64,000 bases of DNA, from contig NC_061511.1 of NCBI RefSeq assembly GCF_022539505.1, positions 35,288,620 through 35,352,619 of the forward strand, in the 5' to 3' direction. This stretch comes from Lolium rigidum. Lineage: Eukaryota; Streptophyta; Magnoliopsida; Poales; Poaceae. The first letter of the stretch is position 1. Each line of letters begins with the position of its first letter. The notes below the pieces were generated by a model, which was not told the DNA's origin, did no database searches, and saw only the letters and a list, made by a program, of their open reading frames with translations. The position numbers and the translations under genes were made by a program. Below are positions 42,099-54,482 of the stretch, in pieces.

Positions 42099-44567
42099 AG
42101 CATCCGCATGCTTAGTTCCTACTCGCCCTCGAGTAGGTAAACGATAACAAAGATAATTTATGAAGTGACATGCTATCATAATCTTGATCAATACTATTGT
42201 AAAGTATATGAGATGAATGCAGCGATTCGAAGCAATGATGAAGATAATGAGTAAACAAATGAATCATATAGCAAAGACTTTTCATGAATAATACTTTCAA
42301 GACAAGCATCAATAAGACTTGCATAAGAGTTACTCATAAAGCAATAAATTCTTAGTAGAAAGCTTTGAAGCAACACAAAGGAAGATTAAGTTTCAGCAGT
42401 TGCTTTCAACTTGTAACATATTTATCTCATGGATAGTTGTCAACATAAAGCAATATAACAAGTGCAATAAGTAAACATGTAAGAATCAATGCACACAGTT
42501 AACACAAGTATTTGCTTCTAAGATAGAAAGAATGGGTAAACTGACTCAACAATAAAGTAAAAGAAAGGCCCTTCGCAGAGGGAAGCAGGGATTAAATCAT
42601 GTGCTAGAGCTTTTTAAGTTTTGAAATCATATAGAGAGCATAAAAGTAAAGTTTTGAGAGGTGTTTGTTGTTGTCAACGAATGGTAGTGGGCACTCTAAC
42701 CCCCTTGCCAAACAGACTTTCAAAGAGCGGCTCCCATGAAGGACGTTATCTCTACCAGCAAGGTAGATCATCTCTCTTCTCTTTTGTTTACACATGTATT
42801 TTAGTTTTATTTATGGTTGACACTCCTCCCAACCTTTTGCTTACACAAGCCATGGCTAACCGAATCCTCGGGTGCCTTCCAACATTCACATACCATGAAG
42901 GAGTGTCTATTTGCAAAATTAAGTTGCTTACTGATGAATCAGAGGAAAACATGTGAAGAGAATTATTAATGAAGGTTGATTAATTGGGGGCCGGGAACCC
43001 CGCGCCAGCTCTTTTTGCAAAATTATTGGATAAGCGGATGAAGCCACTAGTCCATAGGTGAAAGCTGCCCAACAAGATTGAAAGATAAAACACCACATAC
43101 TTCCTCATGAGCTATAAAACATTGACACAAAATAAGAAGTAATAAAATTTTGAATTGTTTAAAGGTAGCACATGAAGTAATTTACTTTGGAATGGCAGAG
43201 AAATACCATGTGGTAGGTAGGTATGGTGGACACAAATGGCATAGTATTTGGCTCAAGGATTTGGATGCACGAGAAGAATTCCTCTCAATACAAGGCTAGG
43301 CTAGCAAGGTTGTTTGAAGCAAACTCAAGTATGAAACGGTACAGCAAGACTCACATATGAACATATTGCAAACAATATAAGACTTTACATCATCTCCTTG
43401 TTGTTCAAACACCTCAACCAGAAAATATCTAGACTGTAGAGACCAATCATGCAAACCAAATTTTAACAAGCTCTATGTAGTTCTTCATTAATGGGTGCAA
43501 AGTACATGATGCAAGAGCTTAAACATGATCTATATGAGCACAACAATTTCCAAGTATCAAATTATTCAATACATTATACCAATTACCACATGCGGCATTT
43601 TCTGTTTCCAACCGTACAACAATGAACGAAGCAGTTTCAACCTTCGCCATGAACATTAAAAGCTAAGAACACATGTGTTCATATGAACCAGCGGAGCGTG
43701 TCTCTCTCCCACACAAGCATTTATTCAGAGAATGAAAATAACAAAACGAAAATAAAAGCACATAGACGCTCCAAGTAAAGCACATAAGATGTGACCGAAT
43801 AAAAATATAGTTTCAAGAGAAGAAACCTGATAATTTGTTGATGAAGAAGGGGATGCCTTGGGCATCCCCAAGCTTAGATGCTTGAGTCTTCTTGAAATAT
43901 GCAGGGATGAACCACGGGGGCATCCCCAAGCTTAGACTTTTCACTCTTCTTGATCATATTGTATCATCCTCCTCTCTTGACCCTTGAAAACTTCCTCCAC
44001 ACCAAACTCAAAACAAACTCATTAGAGGGTTAGTGCATAAAAAAATTCACATGTTCAGAGGTGACACAATCATTCTTAACACTTTTGGACATTGCACAAA
44101 GCTACTGGAAGTTAATGGAACAAAGAAATCCATCCAACACAGCAAAAGAGGCAATGCGAAATAAAAGGCAGAATCTGTCAAAACAGAACAGTCCGTAAAG
44201 ACGAATTTTATAGAGGCACCAGACTTGCTCAAATGAAAATGCTCAAATTGAATGAAAGTTGCGTACGTATCTGAGGATCACTCACGTAAATTGGCAGATT
44301 TTTCTGAGTTACCTACAGAGAATCATACCCAAATTCGTGACAGCAAGAAATCTGTTTCCGCGCAGTAATCCAAATCTAGTATTGACTTTACTATCAAAGA
44401 CTTTACTTGGCACAACAATGCAATAAAATAAAGATAAGGTGAGGTTGCTACAGTAGTAACAACTTCTAAGACTCAAATATAAAACAAAATTGCTGTAGTA
44501 AAATAAACACATGGGTTATCTCCCAAGAAGTTCTTTCTTTATAGCCATTAAGATGGGCTCAGCAGTT

Positions 44568-45311
44568 TTAATGATGCACTCGCAAGAAATAAGAGTTGAA
44601 GCAAAAGAGAGCATCAAGAAGAAAATTCAAAACAAATTTAAGCCTAACATGCTTCCTATGCATAGGAATCTTGTAAATAAACAAATTCATGAAGCATAAT
44701 GAAACAAGCATAGAAAGATAAAACAAGTGCAGCTTCAAGATTTTCAGCAAAAAGAGAGGTGTTTTAGTAACATGAAAATTTCTACAACCATATTTTCCTC
44801 TCTCATAATAATATTCAGTAGCATCATGAACAAACTCAACAATATAAGTATCACATAAAGCATTCTTATTCACATGCATAAAAGTATCATTACTCTCCAC
44901 ATAAGCACAGTCATTCTTATTAATTGTAGTGGGAGCAAATTCAACAAAGTAACTATCATTATTAATCTCATCAAGTGTAGGAGGCATAGTATAATCATAA
45001 TAAAATTCACTCTCCATAGTAGGTGGCACCAAAAGACCACTATCATTATAATCATCATATATGGGAGGCATATCATAATCAACATAAACTTTCTCCTCAA
45101 TACCCGGAGGGCTAAAGAGATCATTCTCATCAAAACCATCCTCCCCAAGCTTAGAATTTTCTATATCATTATCAACAATGGTGTTCAAAGCATTCATACT
45201 AATATTACTACCAGCATGCAAATAAGATTCCATAGGTTTTTTAATTTTCGCATTAAACCATTCATGTCTTGACTCACGAAATAGTACAAAAAGCTCACAG
45301 ATGTTTTCCAT
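44568..45311 (-). CDS. Conserved accessory ORF of element E, 247 residues, membrane-anchored
   Basis: Reads from ATG at 45309-45311 to a stop at 44568-44570, the first ORF after the primer site. It has an acidic N-terminal two thirds rich in Asp/Glu/Asn/Tyr, with two tandem-like DYDMPP / DYTMPP motifs. The conserved YVESNDTFMHVNKNALCD, YIVEFVHDATE and YYERGKYGCR follow. A hydrophobic C-terminal segment (LFYLSMLVSLCFMNLFIYKI, about residues 190-215) precedes a basic tail. It shares most of this with the ORFs at 49307 and 54483 and has no similarity I can see to gag, pol or a known enzyme. The host element depends on others for replication, and this protein's role is unknown. Confidence 0.7.
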   Translation of the reverse strand: MENICELFVLFRESRHEWFNAKIKKPMESYLHAGSNISMNALNTIVDNDIENSKLGEDGFDENDLFSPPGIEEKVYVDYDMPPIYDDYNDSGLLVPPTMESEFYYDYTMPPTLDEINNDSYFVEFAPTTINKNDCAYVESNDTFMHVNKNALCDTYIVEFVHDATEYYYERGKYGCRNFHVTKTPLFLLKILKLHLFYLSMLVSLCFMNLFIYKIPMHRKHVRLKFVLNFLLDALFCFNSYFLRVHH

Positions 45312-45450
45312 TATGCCTTACTAGTGTTTAACAAGAAACAAAAAGATGCAATTGCAGGATCTAAAGGAAATAGCTTCGAGCACACACACAATGGCAACAG
45401 AAAAGTACTTAGTTACCTGGGACCGGAGTATGAGTGCCTTTTACCTTTCC

Positions 45451-45467
45451 TCCCCGGCAACGGCGCC
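45451..45467 (-). other. Primer-binding site of element E, tRNA-Asp type
   Basis: The plus strand reads TCCCCGGCAACGGCGCC, equal to the 3' end of plant tRNA-Asp. The minus strand is therefore complementary to it, about 12 bases inside the 5' LTR. The adjacent base that should pair with the terminal A is altered. Confidence 0.82.
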
Positions 45468-45479
45468 GTGAAAAGTGCT

Positions 45480-46924
45480 TGATGTCTACGGGTGCTTCTA
45501 TTCTTGTAGACAGGTGTTGGGTCTCCAAGAGCAGAGGTTTGTAGAACAGCAGCAAGTTTCCCTTAAGTGGATCACCCAAGGTTTATCGAACTCGGGGAGG
45601 AAGAGGTCAAAGATATCCCTCTCAAGCAACCCCGCAATCACGATACAAGAAGTCTCTTGTGTCCCCAACACACCTAATACACTTGTCAGATGTATAGGTG
45701 CACTAGTTCGGCGAAGAGATAGTGAAATACAAGTAGTATGGATGGATATGAGTGGTAATAACAATCTGAATAAAATATGGCAGCGAGTAAACATGCAACG
45801 GAACAGTAAGTAAACGATGATTGCAGTATTTGGAAACAAGGCCTAGGGATCATACTTTCACTAGTGGACACTCTCAACATTGTAATCATAAAGGGATATA
45901 AATAAGCACTTCACTATGCTATTCTGAATTACTCTCCGGCAAGATAACAAACACTAATTCATCATGTAGGCAAACCTTAAAGATGTATTCCCAAGTACTA
46001 ATAAACACCCCACGCCGTCACTCGTGAGCATTCATAGGAGGTACTAACACACCACAATTTCATAGAGACATCCAACTCAAATCATAACTCGGTGAATAAG
46101 TATTCTGTGAAATATAGCCTAAGAGACCCACACGGTGCACACACTGTCACCTTTACACACGCGGGACAAGGAGTCTCCGGAGATCACATAAGTAAAATCC
46201 ACTTGAATAGCATAACGACATCTAGATTACAAACTCATCATATGGATCTCAATCATGTAAGGCAGCTCATGAGATCATTGTATTGAAGTACATAGGAGAG
46301 AGATTAACCACATAGCTACCGGTACAGCCCCTAGCCTCGATGGAGAACTACTCCCTCCTCATGGGAGACAACAACGGTGATGAAGATGGCGGTGGTGTCG
46401 ATGGAGATGCCTTCCGGGGGCACTTCCCCGTCCCGGTGGCGTGCCGGAACAGAGACTCCTGTCCCCCGGATCTTGGCTTCGCGATGGCGGCGGCTCCGGA
46501 AGGTTTCTCGTACCGTGGCTTTTCCGTCTCGAGGTTTTAGGTCGAGGAGGCTTAAATAGGCGAAGAGGCGGAGTCGGAGGGCCGACGGGGCTCCACACAG
46601 AGGGGGCGCGCCCCCTTGGGCCGCGCCGCCCTCGTTGTCCGGTGGGCTCGTGGCCCCCTCCGGTTGCTCTCGGGTGTTCCGGAAGCTTCGTGGAATTCTA
46701 AGATGCCGGGCGTTGATTTCGTCCGATTCCGAGAATATTTCCTTACTAGGATTTCTGAAACCAAAAGCTCGTAGAAAACGACAGAATCGGCCCTTCGGCA
46801 TCTCGTCAATAGGTTAGTTCCGGAAAACGCATAAATATGATATATAATGTGTATAAAACATGTGAGTATCATCATAAAAGTAGCATGGAACATAAGAAAT
46901 TATAGATACGTTTGAGACGTATCA
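45480..46924 (-). repeat. 5' LTR of element E
   Basis: 1,445 bp, the partner of 40651-42098. The target duplication GCCGC follows at 46925-46929. Confidence 0.94.
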
Positions 46925-46929
46925 GCCGC

Positions 46930-47405
46930 CTTGGACCGCAAAAGAGAATGCGGCCACGATCAGCTCTTCACCGACTACTTCCAACCCAAGGCATTGTTCA
47001 CGCCGGCCATGTTTCGCCGTCGTTTTTGGATGTACAGACCGTTGTTCCGCCGGATAATGGATGACATCAAGCTCTACGACTACTACTTCTGCGCGAAAGT
47101 GGATGCAATTGGCAAGGTAGGCCTCTCTTCGTACCAGAAATGCACGGCAGCGATGAGTGAGATCGACCTGCTTGGAAGCGATGTACAAGTTCTGCAGAGC
47201 AGTGATCGGGTCGTTCGTATAACAATATCTCCGGCAACCTAATGCAGAGGACACAGCTCGTCTGTTGTCAATCAAGCTTCCAGGGGGTTTCCTGGGATGG
47301 CATCATAGACTGCATGCACTGGGAGTGGAAGAACTGACCCTTTGGTTGGCAGGGGCATACATCGGCCATTCTGAGGGGTGCACAATCATTCTTGAAGCTG
47401 TTGCT
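46930..47405 (+). pseudogene. Harbinger transposase, piece 2 (central part)
   Basis: Begins LDRKRECGHDQLFTDYF and runs through FRRRFWMYRPLFRRIMDDIK and DAIGKVGLSSYQKCTAAMSE near 47160, the region before the catalytic core. A deletion and frame changes follow. DCMHWEWKN near 47309 marks a catalytic-Asp motif of the DDE domain in a different frame, broken by a stop directly after. The piece ends at the TTGCT duplicated by the next insertion. Confidence 0.85.
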
Positions 47406-49001
47406 TGATACGTCTCCGACGTATCGATAATTTCTTATGTTCCATGCCACATTATTGATGATACCTACATGTTTTATGCACACTTCATGTCATATTCGTG
47501 CATTTTCTGGAACTAACCTATTAACAAGATGCCGAAGAGCCGATTCGTTGTTTTCGCTGTTTTTGGTTTCGGAAATCCTAGTAACGAAATATTCTCGGAA
47601 TTGGACGAAATCAACGCCCAGGGTCCTATTTTGCCACGAAGCTTCCAGAAGACCGAAAGGGATACGAAGTGGGGCGACGAGGCGCCCCCACCATAGGGCC
47701 GCGCGGCCAGAGGGGGGCCCGCGCCGCCCTATGGTGTGGGCCCCTCGTCAGCCCTCCGACTTTGCCCTTCCGCCTACTTATAGCCTCCGTCGCGAAACCC
47801 CTGAGACGAAGAACCACGATACGGAAAACCTTCCAGAGACGCCGCCGCCGCCAATCCCATCTCGGGGGATTCTGGAGATCTCCTTCGACACCCTGCTGGA
47901 GAGGGGATTCATCTCCCGGAGGACTCTTCACCGCCATGGTCGCCTCCGGAGTGATGAGTGAGTAGTTCACCCCTGGACTATGGGTCCATAGCAGTAGCTA
48001 GATGGTTGTCTTCTCCTCATTGTGCTTCATTGTTGGATCTTGTGAGCTGCCTAACATGATCAAGATCATCTATCTGTAATACTATATGTTGTGTTTGTCG
48101 GGATCCGATGGATAGAGAATACCATGTTATGTTAATTATCAAGTTATTACCTATGTGTTGTTTATGATCTTGCATGCTCTTTGTTATTAGTAGAGGCTCT
48201 GGCCAAGTTGATGCTAGTAACTCCAAGAGGGAGTATTTATGCTCGATAGTGGGTTCATGTCTCCGTGAATGCTGGGAGTGACGAAACCCCCAAGGTTATG
48301 GATGTGCTATTGCCACTAGGGATAAAACATTGATGCTATGTCCGAGGATGTAGTTATTGATTACATTACGCGCAATACTTAATGCAATTGTCTCGTTGTT
48401 AGCAACTTAATACTCGGAGGGGTTCGGATGATAACCTCGAAGGTGGACTTTTTAGGCATAGATGCAGTTGGATGGCGGTCTATGTACTTTGTCGTAATGC
48501 CCAATTAAATCTCACTATATTTATCATGTCATGTATGTGCATTGTTATGCCCTCTCTATTTGTCAATTGCCCGACCGTAATTTGTTCACCCAACATGCTT
48601 TTATCTTATGGGAGAGACACCTCTAGTGAACTGTGGACCCCGGTCCATTCTTCTATACTCGAAATACAAATCTGCTGCAATACTTGTTTTTACTGTTTTC
48701 TCTGCAAACAATCATCTTCCACACAATACGGTTAATCCTTTGTTACAGCAAGCCGGTGAGATTGACAACCTCACTGTTTCGTTGGGGCAAAGTACTTTGG
48801 TTGTGTTGTGCAGGTTCCACGTTGGCGCCGGAATCCCTGGTGTTGCGCCGCACTACATCCCGCCGCCATCAACCTTCAACGTGCTTCTTGGCTCCTCCTG
48901 GTTCGATAAACCTTGGTTTCTTTCTGAGGGAAAACTTGCTGATGTGCGCATCATACCTTCCTCTTGGGGTTCCCAACGAACGTGTGAAATACACGCCATC
49001 A
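47406..49001 (+). repeat. Element F, LTR 1
   Basis: 1,596 bp, TG...CA. The TGATACGTCTCCGACGTATC start contains a near palindrome. Confidence 0.95.
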
Positions 49002-49012
49002 AGCATATTTTC

Positions 49013-49030
49013 TGGCGCCGTTGCCGGGGA
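49013..49030 (+). other. Primer-binding site 1 of element F, tRNA-Asp
   Basis: TGGCGCCGTTGCCGGGGA is the complement of the 3' 18 bases of plant tRNA-Asp, 11 bases after LTR 1. Confidence 0.9.
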
Positions 49031-49306
49031 GATCAAGACACGCTGCAAGGGGAGTCTCCACAATCCAATCTCTTTACTTTGTTTTTGTCTTGCTTTATTT
49101 TATTTACTACTTTGTTTGCTGCATTATATCAAAAACACAAAAAAAATTAGTTGCTAGTTTTACTTTATTTACTGTCTCGTTCACCATATCAAAAACACAA
49201 AAAAATTAGTTACTTGCATTTACTTTATTTAGTTTGCTTTATTTACTACTGCTAAAATGGGTACTATTGAGAATACTAAGTTGTGTGATTTCACTAGTTA
49301 GGCTTA

Positions 49307-49969
49307 ATGGAAAACAACAAAAATATTAGAGATCTTTATGAACTTTATCTTGAATTAGGATATGATGTGTTTGAAGAGAGAATTAAAAAACCCATGGAAC
49401 TTTATATGCATGCTAATGGGGATGTTATTACTATGAATGCTTTCAACACCATTGTTGCTAATGCCATGGAAAATTCTAAGCTTGGGGAAGCTGGTTTTGA
49501 TGAGTGTGATATTTTTAGTCCCCCAAGCATTGAGGAGAAAATTTTCTTTGATGATACTATGCCTCCTATATTTGATGATGAGAATAATAATGATAGCTAC
49601 TTTCTTGAATTTGCTCCCACTACAACTAATAAAATTGATTATGCTTATGTGGAGAGTAATGATACTTTTATGCATGTGAATAAGAATGCTTTATGTGATA
49701 GTTACATTGTTGAATTTGTTCATGATGCCACTGAAATTTATTATGAGAGAGGAAAATATGGTTGTAGAAGTTTTCATGTTACTAAAACACCTCTCTATAT
49801 GCTAATTTTTTTGAAGTTACACTTGTTTTATCTTTCTATGCTTATTGCATTATGCTTCATGAACTTGTTTATTTACAAGATTCCTTTCCATAGGAAGTGG
49901 GTTAGGCTTAAATTTGTTTTGAAATTGCTTCTTCATGCTCTCTTTTGCTTCAACTCTTATTTCTTATGA
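49307..49969 (+). CDS. Element F accessory ORF, copy 1, 220 residues
   Basis: The only long frame of the internal region, starting ~275 bp after the primer site. The start MENNKNIRDLYELYLELGYD leads to an acidic middle (ECDIFSPPSIEEK, FDDENNNDSYFLEFAP). The conserved block YVESNDTFMHVNKNALCD...FVHDATE..YYERGKYGCR follows, then a hydrophobic helix (LFYLSMLIALCFMNLFIYKI) and the tail FHRKWVRLKFVLKLLLHALF. Topology is probably N-out or N-in single pass, or a helical hairpin if the last hydrophobic part also inserts. It is homologous to 44568-45311 on the other strand. No retroviral domain is recognised and the function is unknown. Confidence 0.72.
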   Translation: MENNKNIRDLYELYLELGYDVFEERIKKPMELYMHANGDVITMNAFNTIVANAMENSKLGEAGFDECDIFSPPSIEEKIFFDDTMPPIFDDENNNDSYFLEFAPTTTNKIDYAYVESNDTFMHVNKNALCDSYIVEFVHDATEIYYERGKYGCRSFHVTKTPLYMLIFLKLHLFYLSMLIALCFMNLFIYKIPFHRKWVRLKFVLKLLLHALFCFNSYFL

Positions 49970-52564
49970 GTGCATCATTGAAACTGCTGAGCCCATCTTA
50001 ATGGCTATAAAGAAAGCACTTCTTGGGAGATAACCCATGTCATTATTTTACTTCTGCACTTTATTTTATATTTGAGTCTTGGAAGTTGTTTACTACTGTA
50101 GCAACCTCTCCTTATCTTAGTTTCATGTTTTGTTGTGCCAAGTAAAGTCTTTGATAGTAAAGTAAATACAAGATTTGGATTACTCGCGCAGAAACAGATT
50201 TCTTTGCTGTCACGAATCTGGTTCTAATTCTATGTAGATAACTCAGAAAATTAAGCCAATTTACGTGAGTGATCCTCAGATATGTACGCAACTTTCATTA
50301 AATTTGGGCATTTTCATTTGAGCAAGTCTGGTGCCCTAATAAAATCCATCTTTACGGACTGTTCTGTTTTGACAGATTCTGCCTTTTATTTCGCATTGTC
50401 TCTTTTGCTATGTTGGATGAATTTCTTTGATCCATTAATGTCCAGTAGCTTTATGCAATGTCCAGAAGTGTTAAGAATGACTGTGTCACCTCTGAACATG
50501 TTAATTTTTTATTGTGCACTAACCCTCTAATGAGTTGTTTCGAGTTTGGTGTGGAGGAAGTTTTCAAGGATCAAGAGAGGAGTATGATACAATATGATCA
50601 AGGAGAGTGAAAGCTCTAAGCTTGGGGATGCCCCGGTGGTTCACCCCTGCATATTCTAAGAAGACTCAAGCGTCTAAGCTTGGGGATTCCCAAGGCATCC
50701 CCTTCTTCATCGACAACATTATCAGGTTCCTCCCCTGAAACTATATTTTTATTCCGTCACATCTTATGCACTTTGCTTGGAGCGTCGGTTTGTTTTTGTT
50801 TTTGTTTTTGTTTTTGTTTGAATAAATGGATCCTAGCATTCACTTTGTGGGAGAGAGACACGCTCCGCTGTAGCATATGGACAAGTATGTCCTTAGGCTC
50901 TACACATAGTATTCATGGCGAAGTTTCTTCTTCGTTAAATTGTTATATGGTTGGAATTGGAAAATACTACATGTAGTAACTCTAAAATGTCTTGGATAAT
51001 TTGATACTTGGAAATTGTTGTGCTCATGTTTAAGCTCTTGCATCATATACTTTGCACCCATTAATGAAGAAACACTTAGAGCTTGCTAATTTGGTTTGCA
51101 TATTTGGTTTCTCTAGAGTCTAGATAATATCTAGTATTGAGTTTTGAACAACAAGGAAGACGGTGTAGAGTCTTATAATGTTTACAATATGTCTTTTATG
51201 TGAGTTTTGTCTGTACCGTTCATCCTTGTGTTTGTTTTAAATAACCTTGCTAGCCTAAACCTTGTATCGAGAGGGAATACTTCTCATGCATCCAAAATCC
51301 TTGAGCCAACCACTATGCCATTTGTGTCCACCATACGTACCTACCTACTACATGGTATTTCTCCGCCATTCCAAAGTAAATTGCTTGAGTGCTACCTTTA
51401 AAATTCCATCATTCACCTTTACAATATATAGCTCATGGGACAAATAGCTTAAAAACTATTGTGGTATTGAATATGTACTTATGCACTTTATCTCTTATTA
51501 AGTTGCTTGTTGTGCGATAACCATGCTTCGGGGACGCCATCAACTATTCTTTGTTGAATATCATGTGAGTTGCTATGCATGTCCGTCTTGTCTGAAGTAA
51601 GAGAGATCTACCACCTTAATGGTTGGAGCATGCATATTGTTAGAGAAGAACATTGGGCCGCTAACTAAAGCCATGATTCATGGTGGAAGTTTCTGTTTTG
51701 GACATATATCATCAATCTCATATGAGAATAATAATTGTTGCCACATGCTTATGCATTAAAGAGGAGTCCATTATCTGTTGTCCATGTTGTCCCGGTATGG
51801 ATGTCTAAGTTGAGAATAATCAAAAGCGAGAAATCCAAAATGCGAGCTTTCTCCTTAGACCTTTGTACAGGCGGCATGGAGGTACCCCATTGTGACACTT
51901 GGTTAAAACATGTGTATTGCAATGATCCGGTAGTCCAAGCTAATTAGGACAAGGTGCGGGCACTATTAGTATACTATGCATGAGACTTGCAACTTGTAAG
52001 ATATAATTTTCATAACTCATATGCTTTATTACTACCGTTGACAAAATTGTTTCATGTTTTCAAAATAAAAGCTCTAGCACAAATATAGCAATCGATGCTT
52101 TCCTCTTTGAAGGACCATTCTTTTTACTTTTATGTTGAGTCAGCTCACCTATCTCTCTCCATCTCAAGAAGTAAACACTTGTGTGAACTGTGCATTGATT
52201 CCTACATACTTGCATATTGCACTTGTTATATTACTCTATGTTGAAAATTATCCATGAGATATACATGTTACAAGTTGAAAGCAACCGCTGAAACTTAATC
52301 TTCCTTTGTGTTGCTTCAGTACCTTTACTTTGATTTATTGCTTTATGAGTTAACTCTTATGCAAGACTTATTGATGCTTGTCTTGAAGTACTATTCATGA
52401 AAAGTCTTTGCTTTATGATTCACTTGTTTACTCATGTCATTACCATTGTTTTGATCGCTGCATTCATTACATATGTTTACAAATAGTATGATCAAGGTTA
52501 TGATGGCATGTCACTTCAGAAATTATCTTTGTTATCGTTTTACCTGCTCGGGACGAGCAGAACT

Positions 52565-52578
52565 AAGCTTGGGGATGC
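52565..52578 (+). other. Polypurine tract of element F, copy 1
   Basis: AAGCTTGGGGATGC directly before LTR 2. The same tract is at 57739-57752 before LTR 3. Confidence 0.85.
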
Positions 52579-54175
52579 TGATACGTCTCCGACGTATCGA
52601 TAATTTCTTATGTTCCATGCCACATTATTGATGATACCTACATGTTTTATGCACACTTTATGTCATATTCGTGCATTTTCTGGAACTAACCTATTAACAA
52701 GATGCCGAAGAGCCAGTTGTTGTTTTCTGCTGTTTTTGGTTTCAGAAATCCTAGTAACGAAATATTCTCGGAATTGGACGAAATCAACGCCCAGGGTCCT
52801 ATTTTGCCACGAAGCTTCCGGAAGACCGAAAGGGATACGAAGTGGGGCGACAAGGCGCCGCCACCATAGGGCCGCGCGGCCGGAGGGGGCCCGCGCCGAC
52901 CTATGGTGTGGGCCCTCGTCGGCCCTCCGACTCCGCCCTTCCGCCTACTTATAGCCTCCGTCGCGAAACCCCCGAGACGAAGAACCACGATACGGAAAAC
53001 CTTCCGGAGACGCCGCCGCCGCCAATCCCATCTCGGGGATTCTGGAGATCTCCTCCGGCACCCTGCCGGAGAGGGGATTCATCTCCCGGAGGACTCTTCA
53101 CCGCCATGGTCGCCTCCGGAGTGATGAGTGAGTAGTTCACCCCTGGACTATGGGCCCATAGCAGTAGCTAGATGGTTGTCTTCTCCTCATTGTGCTTCAT
53201 TGTTGGATCTTGTGAGCTGCCTAACATGATCAAGATCATCTATCCGTAATACTATATGTTGTGTTTGTCGGGATCCGATGGATAGAGAATACCATGTTAT
53301 GTTAATTATCAAGTTATTACCTATGTGTTGTTTATGATCTTGCATGCTCTCCGTTATTAGTAGAGGCTCTGGCCAAGTTGATGCTAGTAACTCCAAGAGG
53401 GAGTATTTATGCTCGATAGTGGGTTCATGTCTCCGTGAATCTGGGGAGTGACGTAAACCCCTAAGGTTATGGATGTGCTCGTTGCCACTAGGGATAAAAC
53501 ATTGATGCTATGTCCGAGGATGTAGTTATTGATTACATTACGCGCAATACTTAATGCAATTGTCTCGTTGTTAGCAACTTAATACTGGAGGGGTTCGGAT
53601 GATAACCTCGAAGGTGGACTTTTTAGGCATAGATGCAGCTTGGATGGCGGTCTATGTACTTTGTCGTAATGCCCAATTAAATCTCACTATATTTATCATG
53701 TCATGTATGTGCATTGTTATGCCCTCTCTATTTGTCAATTGCCCGACTGTAATTTGTTCACCCAACATGCTTTTATCTTATGGGAGAGACACCTCTAGTG
53801 AACTGTGGACCCCGGTCCATTCTTCTATACTCGAAATACAAATCTGCTCGCAATACTTGTTTTTACTCGTTTTCTCTGCAAACAATCATCTTCCACACAA
53901 TACGGTTAATCCTTTGTTACAGCAAGCCGGTGAGATTGACAACCTCACTGTTTCGTTGGGGCAAAGTACTTTGGTTGTGTTGTGCAGGTTCCACGTTGGC
54001 GCCGGAATCCCCGGTGTTGCGCCGCACTACATCCCGCCGCCATCAACCTTCAACGTGCTTCTTGGCTCCTCCTGGTTCGATAAACCTTGGTTTCTTTCCG
54101 AGGGAAAACTTGCTGCTGTGCGCATCATACCTTCCTCTTGGGGTTCCCAACGAACGTGTGAAATACACGCCATCA
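52579..54175 (+). repeat. Element F, LTR 2 (middle)
   Basis: 1,597 bp. It differs from LTRs 1 and 3 at shared sites where it keeps CpG (for example CCGGAAG where the others read CCAGAAG). Confidence 0.95.
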
Positions 54176-54188
54176 AGCATATTTTCAC

Positions 54189-54205
54189 GGCGCCGTTGCC
54201 GGGGA
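54189..54205 (+). other. Primer-binding site 2 of element F, tRNA-Asp
   Basis: GGCGCCGTTGCCGGGGA after LTR 2. The preceding bases read CAC instead of CTG, so the first base of the canonical site is changed in this copy. Confidence 0.82.
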
Positions 54206-54482
54206 GATCAAGACACGCCGCAAGGGGAGTCTCCACAATCCAATCTCTTTACTTTGTTTTTGTCTTGCTTTATTTTATTTACTACTTTGTTTGCTGCATT
54301 ATATCAAAAACACAAAAAAAATTAGTTGCTAGTTTTACTTTATTTACTGTCTCGTTCACCATATCAAAAACACAAAAAAATTAGTTACTTGCATTTACTT
54401 TATTTAGTTTGCTTTATTTACTACTCGCTAAAATGGGTACTATTGAGAATACTAAGTTGTGTGATTTCACTAGTTAGGCTTA

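Larger units (their letters stand above)
40651..46924 (-). mobile_element. Gypsy-like non-autonomous LTR element E, 6.3 kb
   Basis: On the minus strand, with LTRs at 40651-42098 (1,448 bp) and 45480-46924 (1,445 bp) and ends TGATGTCTACG...GACGTATCA in window orientation. The TSD GCCGC is at 40646-40650 and 46925-46929. The primer site is complementary to tRNA-Asp. The 3.4-kb interior has no gag, protease, RT or integrase motif, but carries one 247-residue ORF near its 5' end. It sits inside the Harbinger transposase gene. Confidence 0.94.

Noticed and set aside
45451..49030. tRNA-Asp-like sequence as a tRNA gene
   Set aside because: Only the terminal 17-18 bases match, next to LTR ends. They are primer-binding sites, with no D- or anticodon-arm sequence nearby.
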